Source: Modestobacter marinus
GTDB lineage: Bacteria; Actinomycetota; Actinomycetes; Mycobacteriales; Geodermatophilaceae
DNA length: 64,000 nucleotides
Assembly: GCF_019799945.1 (NCBI RefSeq)
Contig: NZ_JABGCH010000011.1
Location: 1 to 64,000 of the forward strand
Direction of reading: 5' to 3'
Shown here: one piece after another, positions 37,607 to 45,974 of the stretch
How positions within the stretch are numbered: the first letter of the stretch is position 1
Layout of the letters: every line of letters starts with the position of its first letter
Position numbers and translations under genes: made by a program
The notes under the pieces: model-generated
What the model was told of the DNA's origin: nothing
The model's database searches: none
What the model saw: the letters and a program-made list of their open reading frames with translations, nothing else

Positions 37607-38433
37607 CGGAGGAACCGCCGGACCGTCTCGAGGAAGACCTCCGGCCGCTCCGAGTGCACCCAGTGGCCGGCGTTCTTGACCCGCACCAGCCGGGTGGTGG
37701 GGAACAGCGCGTCCATCCGGGGCCGGTCCTCGTCGAGCACGTAGGTGGAGTTGGCGCCGGCGATCCACAGCACCGGCCCGTCGTAGCTCGCGCCCGGCGG
37801 GGGAGCGGGGAACCGGCGCAGCTCACCGAGGTCGCGGGCCAGCGTCTCCAGGTTGAGCCGCCACTTCCAGCCGCCGCCGGCACCGATGCCGTCCCGGACC
37901 AGGCTCTGCAGGAGGAAGGACCGGACCATGGTGCTGGGTACGGCCCGCCGCAGGACCTGGTCGGCCTCCTCCCGGGTGCGCAGCGCGTCGAGGTCGACCG
38001 ACTGCATCGCCTCGATGAAGGCGGCGAACGGGCTGGCCTCCTCGTCGGGGTCCTCGGTCCGGCCGCCCTTCTCCGGGTAGTCGGTGGGGGCGATGTCGAC
38101 GACGACGAGGGCGCGTAGGAGCTCCGGCCAGCGCAGGGCGAGCAGCATGGCCACCTTGCCGCCCATCGAGTGCCCGACCAGCGTGACCGGGTCCCCGAGC
38201 AGCCCGATCTCCGCGGCGACGAACTGGGCCATGTCGCCGTAGTCGACCCGGTCGGTCCACGGGGAGTGCCCGTGGTTGGGCAGGTCCAGCAGCGTGACCC
38301 GGTGACCGTCCTCGGCGAGCTTCCGCGCGATCGTCGTCCAGTTCTTGCCCTGGCCGAAGAGTCCGTGCACGAACACCACCCGGGGCCCGGTCTCGCCGAG
38401 CGTGCGGGCCGCCAGTCGGATCGGGTCGGTCAC
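37591..38433 (-). CDS. Alpha/beta hydrolase (YbfF-like esterase)
   Basis: A 280-residue hydrolase. The oxyanion strand VVFVHGLFGQGKNWT, nucleophile elbow LVGHSMGGKVAM (Ser), and the C-terminal NAGHWVHSERPEVFLETV (His) are clear. The acid residue probably lies near VLWIAGANSTYV. The group includes E. coli YbfF, a carboxylesterase acting on short acyl and acyl-CoA esters. It starts with GTG at 38433. Its end carries the tandem duplication, and its stop is the first of the two duplicated TGA codons. Confidence 0.9.
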   Translation of the reverse strand: MTDPIRLAARTLGETGPRVVFVHGLFGQGKNWTTIARKLAEDGHRVTLLDLPNHGHSPWTDRVDYGDMAQFVAAEIGLLGDPVTLVGHSMGGKVAMLLALRWPELLRALVVVDIAPTDYPEKGGRTEDPDEEASPFAAFIEAMQSVDLDALRTREEADQVLRRAVPSTMVRSFLLQSLVRDGIGAGGGWKWRLNLETLARDLGELRRFPAPPPGASYDGPVLWIAGANSTYVLDEDRPRMDALFPTTRLVRVKNAGHWVHSERPEVFLETVRRFLRQVEQ

Positions 38434-38573
38434 CCCCCGATCCCATCAGATGAGGCCGACCCCATGTCACTGCACCGGTTCGTCGGTGGGCGCGGTTAGC
38501 GTCGACGCGCGCCTCCTGGGCGCCCGGTCCCGCTCCCCACGCCCTTCTTCGACCCCGCCCTCAGGAGACCTCT

Positions 38574-40379
38574 GTGCCCGGACGCCGTCGGCGATCCTCG
38601 TCCTCGACCCGTTCCGCCGCTCCAAGGCGACGCACGACCGCGGCGACGGCCACGCCCGCCACGAAGGCCGCTTCCGCGAAGAAGGCAGCCCCGGTGCGCG
38701 CGCCCGCGCGGACGACCCGGCCGCGCGCCGCCGTCCCCGACCTGCCGACCGCGGGCCCGGGAGAGCGGGTGTGGGTGCTCGCCGTCCCCTTCCGCGCGCC
38801 CGCGCCGGGAGCGACCTGGCACGCCGGTCTCTCCACCCACGTCTACGTGGGCCGCGCGCTCCCGCCCGAGCTGGCCCCCCACGACCCGCCGCCGTACTCG
38901 TTCGAGCGGTTCGTCGAGGACGAGCTCAACGACGCCCCGCGGCCCGTGCCGCCGACCCGCCCGATGACCCCGCGGCCGGAGCAGGTCACCGGGTCCGCGG
39001 TGATCGCTGCGCATGCCACTGCCGGCGGCCGGATGTTCCTGCTCGGCGACGACCCGGGGGTCGGCAAGACGGGCACCGCCGTCCTCGCCGTGCAGCAGAT
39101 CGCCGAGCAGCGGCCGGTGCGGACCGTGCTCGTGGTCGCCGACCGGCCCGCGGCGATCACCGTGCCGCACTGGGTCCGCTCGATCGCGGCGTTCGGCGAC
39201 GGCGGGCTGCGCTGGTGCGTCACCACCTGGGACCGGCTGGGCAAGGTGGCCGGGCTGATGAAGGTGACCGGGCAGCGGTTCGACGTCGTCGTCGCCGACG
39301 AGGCGCACATGGTCCGGCACACCACGACGCAGCGGTGGAAGCACTGGCGGACCGTCTCCGGAGCCGCGCGGGTCAGGGACGCCCCCTTCGTCCTGCTCGC
39401 GACGGCGACGCCGGCGCACAGCCCGCTGGAGCTGCCCTACCTCGCCCCGCACTTCGCCGCGGTGCACGGGGAGCCGCTCCGGGAGTGGTCGGACCTGCCG
39501 TCGCGGCTCGCGGCGCACGGGTTCCACGTGGAACGTGCGCGCTACGGATGGGCCTGGACCGAGGACGCCGACGAGCGCCGCGCGGACCTGGCCCGGCTGC
39601 GCAGTTGGCTGGCCGACACCGACCCGCCGGCGACGCTGCACCGACCGGCGCCGTGGGGCCCGGTGTCGGTGACCGGGACGCCGGTCGCCCTGACCCCGGC
39701 CGAGCGCGCGCAGTACGAGGCCGAGTGGTCGGAGTTCCGCGCCGAGATGCAGCTGGCGCGGCGGGGACGGGAGACCGCCCGCGGGCGGGCGGCCCTGCTG
39801 CGGTTCCGGCAGAAGGCGGGGCTCATCCGGGCCGAGGCGACGGTCGACTGGGTCCGCGCGCAGGTCGAGGCCGGGCGCCAGGTCGCCGTGTCGGTCGAGT
39901 TCGTGGAGACGGCGGCCGACCCGATCCGGGAGGCCCTGCTGGACGGCGGCATCGCGGTCGCCGGCATCTACGGCCGGGACCGCTTCGACGTGGAGGCCGA
40001 GCGGCTGCGGTTCCAGCGCGGCGAGGCGCCGGTCTGCGTGTTCACCGTGACCGCGTCGATCAGCCTGCACGCCGGAGAGCTGCTGCCCGACGGCCGCACC
40101 GCCTCGACCACCCCACGCGTCGGCCTGTTCCACCAGCCCCGGTTCTCCGGCATCGGCGCGCGGCAGGTGACCGGCCGGACCCACCGGGACCACCAGGCGT
40201 CCCCCTGGCGGGTCGCCTTCGCGCAGGACACGGTGGAGGAGGACGTCGCCCGGGTGATGGTCGAGCGCCTCGCCGTCACCGGTTCGACCGCCGGCGGCGA
40301 CACCGCGGGCCTGCAGGAGATCGCAGAGCTGCTGGACGCCGACTGGCTGCCGGCCACCTCACTGACCGGGACCGACTGA
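38574..40379 (+). CDS. DEAH-box SF2 helicase-like protein with basic N-terminal tail
   Basis: A 601-residue ATPase. Residues 1-50 are almost only Arg, Ala, Lys, Ser, Thr and Pro, like a histone-type DNA-binding tail. The motor has Walker A GDDPGVGKTG at about 159, DEAH near 242, motif III ATATPAHS near 276, and a divergent motif VI GRTHRDHQ near 534. It resembles SNF2/phage-type helicases but I do not recognise a named family. GTG at 38574. It stands alone between the esterase and the DUF222 gene. A perfect parS-like site lies inside the coding region, encoding FHVER. Confidence 0.8.
   Translation: MPGRRRRSSSSTRSAAPRRRTTAATATPATKAASAKKAAPVRAPARTTRPRAAVPDLPTAGPGERVWVLAVPFRAPAPGATWHAGLSTHVYVGRALPPELAPHDPPPYSFERFVEDELNDAPRPVPPTRPMTPRPEQVTGSAVIAAHATAGGRMFLLGDDPGVGKTGTAVLAVQQIAEQRPVRTVLVVADRPAAITVPHWVRSIAAFGDGGLRWCVTTWDRLGKVAGLMKVTGQRFDVVVADEAHMVRHTTTQRWKHWRTVSGAARVRDAPFVLLATATPAHSPLELPYLAPHFAAVHGEPLREWSDLPSRLAAHGFHVERARYGWAWTEDADERRADLARLRSWLADTDPPATLHRPAPWGPVSVTGTPVALTPAERAQYEAEWSEFRAEMQLARRGRETARGRAALLRFRQKAGLIRAEATVDWVRAQVEAGRQVAVSVEFVETAADPIREALLDGGIAVAGIYGRDRFDVEAERLRFQRGEAPVCVFTVTASISLHAGELLPDGRTASTTPRVGLFHQPRFSGIGARQVTGRTHRDHQASPWRVAFAQDTVEEDVARVMVERLAVTGSTAGGDTAGLQEIAELLDADWLPATSLTGTD
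39521..39534. other. parS-like ParB-binding palindrome (perfect, intragenic)
   Basis: GTTCCACGTGGAAC inside the helicase-like gene. Intragenic parS sites are known for Spo0J/ParB systems. Confidence 0.75.
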
Positions 40380-40434
40380 CCCGCTCCGGCTGGCCCACCC
40401 CGCGCAGCTCGTGACGACCCACCCGGCTCCCCGG

Positions 40435-42000
40435 TCAGGCGGACTGCCGGCGCAGGCGGTCCCGGTGCGCCAGGAGCACCCAGACGACGTGGCCGAGGTC
40501 CATCCGCTCCCCGCTGGCGGACAGGGAGTCGGGCAGGCCGGTGGCCGGGTCGGCCGGGAGGAGGGGGTGCAGGGCGTCGGTCACCGAGCGGCCTGACGAC
40601 GCCCGGCGTGGGGTGGTCGGCAGTGGTGTGACGGTGCCGCCGGTCGCCGTGTGGGCCGAGCCCGGGGAGCTCGGGCGCCGGCCGCGGAGCTGGTCGATCG
40701 GGTGCACGCCCGCCAGCGACCCGTCGGTCGGCTCCCCGTCGAGACCGGCGGGGAAGGCCGCGTCGGCCGACCCCCAGATCCGCTGCCCTTCCGGCGTGAG
40801 CACGATCAGCTGACCGCCGCGCCGGGACATCACCAGCTCCCGGTCGTGCACCAGCCCGTGGTCGACGTCGCAGAGCAGCACCATGGTGGACACGTCGGTG
40901 CGCCCGCCGAACGCCCAGCGGCGCAGGTGGTGCGCGTGCAGCCGCTCGATCCGGTCCTCCGTGCAGCCGGGCCGCACACATCCGCCATCACGGGCGAGCA
41001 GGGCCCGTCGCTGCGCCTGGGTGGCCAGCCGGGCCCGGCGACCCAGGGCCAGCGGCTGCCCGTTGCGCTCGACGATCACCGTCAGCGCCGCCTCGCACGC
41101 CATCCGCCGGACGACCGAGGGGTGCAGGGCCGGACCACCCTCCAGATGGGCACGTCCGGCCGCGGCGTCGTCGGCCAGCACGTCGGCGTCGACGTGGACG
41201 ACGACCTCCCGCCGCGGCGGGTCACCGGCCCGCCGGTCGGCCGCAGGTGCGGCTCCGGCGAGCTGCACCATGGCGCGGCAGCGGCGGGCGGTCATCCGTT
41301 CCCGCGGGAACGCGTGGGGGTCGGCGCACTCCGGCGGGAACGCGTCGGGGGCGCCGTCCCGGGTGTCGCCGGAGCCGGGTGCAGCGGCCCGTCGGGCAGC
41401 CGCGGCCCGCTTGGCGGCCGCACGCTCACGGCGGGCGTCCCGCTCGGCCAGCGACTCGATGGCGGCGAGCAGCGCGGCACCCTCCTCGGCGTCCACGCGG
41501 ACCTGCAGGGTGAGCATGCCGTCGTCGCCCCACGACCACCGGAAGGCCCGCTTCTCGGTGACCACGTCGTCGTCCACCGCGTCCGACCGGCGCCAGGCCC
41601 GCACCACCCGCGCCAGCTGCGAGGCGGTGGTCTGCCCGGCCAGCTCGACCAGCTCCGTCTCGGTCGCGGCATCGGCCACCCGGGTCAGCTCGCGCACCTT
41701 GGAGTAGGACAGCCTGCCGTCGGCGAAGGCCGTCGCCGTGACGGGCAGGCCGGTCAGCGCCCGGGCCACCCGTACGTGCTCACGGGCCGCGCCGGGGCTC
41801 AGGCCGCACTGCCACGCCAGCCAATGGGCGCAGGACGTGATGCCGATACCGGCCCAGCCCTGCCGCCGGTCGAACTCCGCCACCAGCACCAGCCAGGCGG
41901 CGGTGGCTGCTGCCAGCCGCACCGCGCCCGAGGTGATCTCCTGCGCCAGTTCCGCCAGCGGTCGCTCCACCGTCGGCGCCGCACCTGTCCCGTCGTCCAT
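40435..42000 (-). CDS. DUF222 / HNH endonuclease protein (13E12-like)
   Basis: A 521-residue protein. The N-terminal DUF222 domain covers about residues 10-290 (AWLVLVAEFDRRQGW, SYSKVRELTRVADAATE). The HNH nuclease has GCVRPGCTEDRIERLHAHHL and HGLVHDREL around 330-385, with the zinc cysteines and catalytic histidines. It belongs to the REP13E12-like family, multi-copy in many actinobacteria and probably self-mobilising; no flanking repeats are visible. A -10-like TAGCGT ends six bases before the ATG, so it may be leaderless. Two copies of a 16-base palindrome occur, one in the gene and one just upstream. Confidence 0.88.
   Translation of the reverse strand: MDDGTGAAPTVERPLAELAQEITSGAVRLAAATAAWLVLVAEFDRRQGWAGIGITSCAHWLAWQCGLSPGAAREHVRVARALTGLPVTATAFADGRLSYSKVRELTRVADAATETELVELAGQTTASQLARVVRAWRRSDAVDDDVVTEKRAFRWSWGDDGMLTLQVRVDAEEGAALLAAIESLAERDARRERAAAKRAAAARRAAAPGSGDTRDGAPDAFPPECADPHAFPRERMTARRCRAMVQLAGAAPAADRRAGDPPRREVVVHVDADVLADDAAAGRAHLEGGPALHPSVVRRMACEAALTVIVERNGQPLALGRRARLATQAQRRALLARDGGCVRPGCTEDRIERLHAHHLRRWAFGGRTDVSTMVLLCDVDHGLVHDRELVMSRRGGQLIVLTPEGQRIWGSADAAFPAGLDGEPTDGSLAGVHPIDQLRGRRPSSPGSAHTATGGTVTPLPTTPRRASSGRSVTDALHPLLPADPATGLPDSLSASGERMDLGHVVWVLLAHRDRLRRQSA
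41297..41312. repeat. 16-base palindrome, copy 1 (inside DUF222 gene)
   Basis: CGTTCCCGCGGGAACG is a perfect palindrome and identical to the copy at 42055. It encodes part of an FPRERM stretch next to a related half-copy near 41332. Confidence 0.6.
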
Positions 42001-42054
42001 GGGCCGACGCTAGGGACGGGGTACGACAGTTCCGGCAGGTCGCGAGGGGGACGG

Positions 42055-42070
42055 CGTTCCCGCGGGAACG
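42055..42070. repeat. 16-base palindrome, copy 2 (upstream of DUF222 gene)
   Basis: CGTTCCCGCGGGAACG, identical to the copy at 41297, lies between the DUF222 gene and elaA, about 50 bases upstream of the DUF222 ATG. It could be an operator or a recognition site of the nuclease. Confidence 0.55.
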
Positions 42071-42078
42071 TCACCGGG

Positions 42079-42525
42079 TCAGGAGGGGAGCCGGCGCATC
42101 GGCAGGTGCGGGATGCCGTCCTCCAGGTAGTCCGGGCCGGAGCGGCGGAAGCCGAACCGCTCGTACCAGCTCTCCAGGTACGCCTGGGCGCCGATGTCGA
42201 TGGTCCGGCCGTCGCACAGCTCGATGCCGCGCCGGATCAGCTGGGCGGAGAGCCCCCGGCCACGGGCGGACACCGCCGTCGCCACCCGCCCGATCGACCG
42301 GTCCTCGCCGTTCTCGAGCACCCGGATCGTGGCGAGCACGCGGCCCTCGTCGTCGGCGAACCACAGGTGCACCGTCCCGGGCTCGGCGTCCCGCCCGTCG
42401 AGCTCGGGGTAGGGGCAGGCCTGCTCGACGACGAACACGTCGACCCGCAGCCGGAGCAGCCCGTAGAGCTCGGCGGGGGTCAGCTCCTCGAAGCGGGCGG
42501 TCTGCAGGACGGGGGTGTCGGTCAC
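42079..42525 (-). CDS. elaA: ElaA-type GNAT N-acetyltransferase
   Basis: A 148-residue GNAT protein matching ElaA in length and pattern: LTPAELYGLLRLRVDVFVVEQACPY at the N-terminus, RVATAVSARGRGLSAQLI at the acetyl-CoA loop, and AYLESWYERFGFRRSGPDYLEDGIPH at the end. Substrate unknown. GTG at 42525 gives the family length. The same frame stays open for 85 codons upstream into a remnant of a flotillin gene, so a chimeric 233-residue product is possible, though unlikely. Confidence 0.85.
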   Translation of the reverse strand: MTDTPVLQTARFEELTPAELYGLLRLRVDVFVVEQACPYPELDGRDAEPGTVHLWFADDEGRVLATIRVLENGEDRSIGRVATAVSARGRGLSAQLIRRGIELCDGRTIDIGAQAYLESWYERFGFRRSGPDYLEDGIPHLPMRRLPS

Positions 42526-42636
42526 CCGCAGATGGTCCCTCGGGAGGGTGCCGGGCCGGTCGCCCGGGTGGGGCTGCGCGCCGTCGCCGTCCGGCTGCAC
42601 CCGGGTCGCGGCAGGCGCCCCGCCGTCCTCGGTCAC

Positions 42637-42826
42637 GCCCTTGCCCAGCCGGCGCAGCAGCGCCCCCACGTCCAGGCCGGTCAGATCCCCGGACAGCCGC
42701 AACCCCTGGGCGACGTTCGCCGCCACCGAGCGGCCGAGCGCCCCCCGGCCGTCGGCCGATATCACGGTCATCCTGTCCACCCCGGCCGGCGGGGCCGAGG
42801 CCGCCGATCGCGATGAGCGGGGTCAC
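42637..42826 (-). pseudogene. Flotillin (SPFH) gene remnant with large internal deletion
   Basis: A GTG at 42826 overlaps the nfeD stop (GTGA) and begins VTPLIAIGGL, like the N-terminal anchor of an actinobacterial flotillin. After about 14 codons the sequence jumps frame to VDRMTVISADGRGALGRSVA...LTGLDVGALLRRLGKG (from 42780), which resembles a flotillin C-terminal tail. Intact flotillins are roughly 400-500 residues, so well over 1 kb is missing. Position directly after nfeD, the usual partner, supports the call. The end of the tail runs in frame into elaA, with the original stop not visible. Confidence 0.65.
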
Positions 42827-43377
42827 GAGGGCTCTCCGGGGGCGGGGAGGAGGGGCGGTTCGGGGGCGGTGGAGACGACCTCCACGGACGTCTCGGTGGG
42901 GGTGTCGACGACGTACACCGGGGTGCCGGCGGGCAGCGGGACGGCGCTGCGCGCGTGGTACTTCAGCTGCTGGCCGCCGACGGTGAGCCAGACCTCGCCC
43001 AGCCCGCCGGCCGGCACCCGGGACACCACGACCCCCTGGGCGCCGAGCAGGTGGTCGCGGGTCACCGTCGGCTCGGTCGGCATGTCACGCAGCGCGGTGG
43101 ACAGCCGGACGGCACCGGCGGCCAGCGGCAGCGCGACGAGCAGCCCCCCGGCCAGCGCGAGGGAGAGGGCGACCGGGCGCGGGAGGTCGGGCAGCAGTGC
43201 GGTCACCGCCGCCCCGCCGAACCCGAGACCGCCCAGCAGCGCGGCGATCGCCGGGAGGGAGAACGGCCCGTCGGCGTGCGGGTGGCCGAGGTCGAGGTCC
43301 CCCAGCACCAGCGCGAGCACCAGCACGACGACGCCGGCGCCGCCCAGCACGAGGAACGCGACGGCGGTCGGTTCCAC
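42823..43377 (-). CDS. NfeD-like membrane protein
   Basis: A 184-residue protein with three or four hydrophobic segments (residues 4-25, 38-57, 64-85) and a C-terminal beta-rich OB-fold domain (LLGAQGVVVSRVPAGGLGEVWLTVGG...GTPVYVVDT). NfeD proteins act with flotillins in membrane microdomains; here the partner is deleted. GTG at 43377 has GGAGG four bases upstream and sits inside a half-matching parS-like sequence (43371-43380). The remaining partner-less gene may still function with another SPFH protein. Confidence 0.82.
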   Translation of the reverse strand: MEPTAVAFLVLGGAGVVVLVLALVLGDLDLGHPHADGPFSLPAIAALLGGLGFGGAAVTALLPDLPRPVALSLALAGGLLVALPLAAGAVRLSTALRDMPTEPTVTRDHLLGAQGVVVSRVPAGGLGEVWLTVGGQQLKYHARSAVPLPAGTPVYVVDTPTETSVEVVSTAPEPPLLPAPGEPS

Positions 43378-43555
43378 GTGTCCTCCAGTGCTGCCGTCCG
43401 GGTCGGGCGAGCGCACAGCGTCACAGCCGGGCCTGCGGATGATCAAGACGAGTGAGACCGGATGGGCCGCGATCACCCGAGCGGGTGAACGAGCGCCCGG
43501 CAGCGGGGCGAACGGGCCGACGACGTCCCCGTTCCGGCTGTTGTACGTTCGCGGC

Positions 43556-43632
43556 TGACACGGGGTGTCCCGCCCGGGACTGAGAGCACACCCGTCGAAC
43601 CTGCCCCAGTTGACACTGGCGAAGGGATGTCA
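43556..43632 (+). ncRNA. TPP riboswitch (THI element)
   Basis: The hallmark segments occur in order: GGGGTGTC, GGGACTGAGAG, ACACCCGTCGAACCTG, CCAGTTGACACTGG and GAAGGGA. The closing stem pairs TGACA (43556-43560) with TGTCA (43628-43632). The conserved 3' GAAGGGA (43621-43627) is also the ribosome-binding site of thiM, nine bases before its GTG. Thiamine pyrophosphate binding therefore would directly hide translation initiation. Confidence 0.93.
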
Positions 43633-43636
43633 CGGC

Positions 43637-44434
43637 GTGGAAGCCACCGACCTCCGCGCGGCCCACGCGGCGCTGCGCGAGACCGCACCCCTGGTGCACT
43701 GCCTCACCAACACCGTCGTCCAGACGATCACGGCGAACGCGCTGCTCGCGGTCGGCGCCGCGCCCGCGATGGTCGACGAGCCGGCCGAGGCCGGCGAGTT
43801 CGCCGCGGTGGCGTCGGCCGTGCTGGTGAACGTGGGCACCGTGCAGCAGCGCACGGCCGAGGCCATGCGGATCGCCGCCCGCGCCGCCGGCGACGCGGGC
43901 ACCCCGTGGGTGCTCGACCCGGTCGCCGTCGGCGGGCTGACCTTCCGCACCGAGCTGGCCGCGGAGCTCGCCGGCCTGCGGCCCACCGTGGTGCGCGGCA
44001 ACGCCTCCGAGGTGCTCGCGCTCGCCGGGGCCGGCAAGGGCGGCCGCGGGGTGGACAGCACCGCCACACCCGAGGACGCACTGGAGGCCGCGGGCGAACT
44101 GGCCCGGCGCACCGGCGGCGTGGTCGCGGTGAGCGGGCCGGTCGACGTCGTCACCGACGGCACCCGCGTGGTGCGGATCGGCGGCGGTTCCGCGCTGCTC
44201 ACCCGCACCACCGGCGCCGGGTGTGCGCTGGGCGCGCTGGTCGCCGCGTACGTCGCCGCTACCGGTGACCCGCTCACGGGCACCGTCGCCGCGCACGCGC
44301 ACGTCGCGCTGGCCGCGGAGATCGCCGCGGACCTCGCCGACGGGCCGGGCACGTTCCCCGCGCAGTGGCTGGACGCGCTCGACGCGCTGGACGACGACGC
44401 GCTGGCCCGCGCCGACCTGCGCACCGACGGCTGA
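43637..44434 (+). CDS. thiM: Hydroxyethylthiazole kinase
   Basis: A 265-residue ribokinase-fold enzyme phosphorylating the thiazole alcohol for thiamine salvage. Typical sequences: [53 protein letters not shown] and the C-terminal [16 protein letters not shown] with the anion hole and cysteine. GTG at 43637 follows the TPP riboswitch by four bases. It is the first gene of thiM-thiE-thiD. Confidence 0.96.
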   Translation: MEATDLRAAHAALRETAPLVHCLTNTVVQTITANALLAVGAAPAMVDEPAEAGEFAAVASAVLVNVGTVQQRTAEAMRIAARAAGDAGTPWVLDPVAVGGLTFRTELAAELAGLRPTVVRGNASEVLALAGAGKGGRGVDSTATPEDALEAAGELARRTGGVVAVSGPVDVVTDGTRVVRIGGGSALLTRTTGAGCALGALVAAYVAATGDPLTGTVAAHAHVALAAEIAADLADGPGTFPAQWLDALDALDDDALARADLRTDG

Positions 44435-44444
44435 GGACGACGGC

Positions 44445-45110
44445 GTGCGGCGCCCCCTCGACCCCACCCTCTACCTGGTCACCGACACCGCGCTGAGCGC
44501 GCCGCGCCCGGTCCCGGACGTGGTCGCCGCCGCGGTCGCCGGCGGGGTGACGTGCGTGCAGGTGCGGGACAAGACCGCGGGCCGCCGGGAGCTGCTGGCG
44601 CTGACCCGCGCGGTGCAGGCGGTCCTGGCGGCCACGCCGCACGTGGCGCTGGTCGTGAACGACGCCGTCGACGTCGCGCTGATCACCGGAGCCGACGGCG
44701 TGCACGTCGGCCAGGACGACCTGCCGCCGACCGAGGTGCGGGCGCTGCTGGGCCCGGACCCGTGGCTGGGCGTCTCGGTGAGCGGGGACGCCGACCTCGA
44801 CGCCGTCCTCGCGCTGCCGCCGGGGACCGTCGACCTGGTCGGGCTGAGCCCGGTCTGGGGCACGCCGACCAAGCCGGACGCCGGCCCGGCCCTCGGGCTG
44901 GACGGCGTCCGCCGGCTGGCCGCGCGGGCGCGCGCGGGCGGGGTCAGGTCGGTCGCGATCGGGGGCATCCACGCGGAGAACGTCGCCGCCGTCGCCGCCA
45001 CCGGGGTCGACGGGGTCTGCGTCGTCTCCGACGTCTGCGCGGCCACGGACCCGGAGACCTCGGCGCGGCTGCTGCGCGACCGGCTGCGCCCGGAGGTCGG
45101 TGCCCGATGA
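44445..45110 (+). CDS. thiE: Thiamine-phosphate synthase
   Basis: A 221-residue TIM-barrel enzyme joining HMP pyrophosphate to thiazole phosphate. Motifs: [26 protein letters not shown] (phosphate contacts), [26 protein letters not shown] and [16 protein letters not shown], then [15 protein letters not shown] at 44445 has GAGGA nine bases upstream. Its stop overlaps the thiD start (ATGA). Confidence 0.96.
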   Translation: MRRPLDPTLYLVTDTALSAPRPVPDVVAAAVAGGVTCVQVRDKTAGRRELLALTRAVQAVLAATPHVALVVNDAVDVALITGADGVHVGQDDLPPTEVRALLGPDPWLGVSVSGDADLDAVLALPPGTVDLVGLSPVWGTPTKPDAGPALGLDGVRRLAARARAGGVRSVAIGGIHAENVAAVAATGVDGVCVVSDVCAATDPETSARLLRDRLRPEVGAR

Positions 45111-45970
45111 GCGCCGCGGTCGCGCTCACCGTGGCCGGCAGCGACCCCAGCGGTGGGGCCGGGATCCAGGCCGACCTGAAGACGTTCAGCGCGCTCGGCG
45201 CCTACGGGACGGCGGTGCTCACCGCGCTCACCGCGCAGAACACCCGCGGCGTCACCGGCGTGCACCCGGTGCCGGCGGAGTTCGTGGGGGAGCAGCTGCG
45301 CACGCTGTTCGCCGACGTGACGGTGCACGCCACCAAGCTGGGCATGCTCGGGACGGCGGAGGTGGTGCGCGAGGTCGCCGCGGTGCTGGCCGACCGGCCG
45401 GGCGGCCCGGTGGTGTGCGACCCGGTCATGGTCGCGACCAGCGGGGACCGGCTGATCTCGCAGGAGGCGGTGGACGCCGTCCGCACCGCGCTGCTGCCGG
45501 TCAGCGACCTGGTCACCCCGAACGCGCCGGAGGCCGCCGCGCTGCTCGACGTCGCGCCGGCCACCCGGGTCGACGAGCTGGTCGAGCAGGGGCGGGCGCT
45601 GCTGGCGCTCGGCCCGGCCGTGGTGCTGGTCAAGGGCGGCCACCTGGGCGGCGACGAGAGCGTGGACGTGCTGGTCACCGGGGGTGGGGTGGTGGAGACC
45701 CGCCGTCCCCGGGTGACGACGACGTCCACCCACGGCACCGGCTGCACCCTGTCCTCCGCGCTGGCCGCCCTGGCCGCCCGGCGTCTGCACGACGGGGACG
45801 GCGGGCACGGCCGGGACGGCGGGCACGCCGGGGACGGCTGCCTGGACTGGGCGCTGCTGGTCGAGCAGGCCCGCGACTACCTGCAGGAGGCCCTGGCGGC
45901 CGGCGGCGCGCTCGGGGTGGGCGCCGGGCACGGCCCGGTGCACCACTTCGCCCGCTGGTGGAGCGCCTGA
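45107..45970 (+). CDS. thiD: Hydroxymethylpyrimidine/phosphomethylpyrimidine kinase
   Basis: A 287-residue ribokinase-fold kinase that phosphorylates HMP and HMP phosphate. Family motifs: [58 protein letters not shown] and [16 protein letters not shown] short Gly/Asp/His-rich insertion ([16 protein letters not shown]) near residues 227-242 is unusual. With thiM and thiE it forms a thiamine salvage operon: the pyrimidine and thiazole halves are activated and condensed. Confidence 0.95.
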   Translation: MSAAVALTVAGSDPSGGAGIQADLKTFSALGAYGTAVLTALTAQNTRGVTGVHPVPAEFVGEQLRTLFADVTVHATKLGMLGTAEVVREVAAVLADRPGGPVVCDPVMVATSGDRLISQEAVDAVRTALLPVSDLVTPNAPEAAALLDVAPATRVDELVEQGRALLALGPAVVLVKGGHLGGDESVDVLVTGGGVVETRRPRVTTTSTHGTGCTLSSALAALAARRLHDGDGGHGRDGGHAGDGCLDWALLVEQARDYLQEALAAGGALGVGAGHGPVHHFARWWSA

Positions 45971-45974
45971 GGAC

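Noticed and set aside
43371-43384. GTTCCACGTGTCCT at the nfeD start as a parS site
   Set aside because: Only the left half matches; the right arm is replaced by the nfeD ribosome-binding site.
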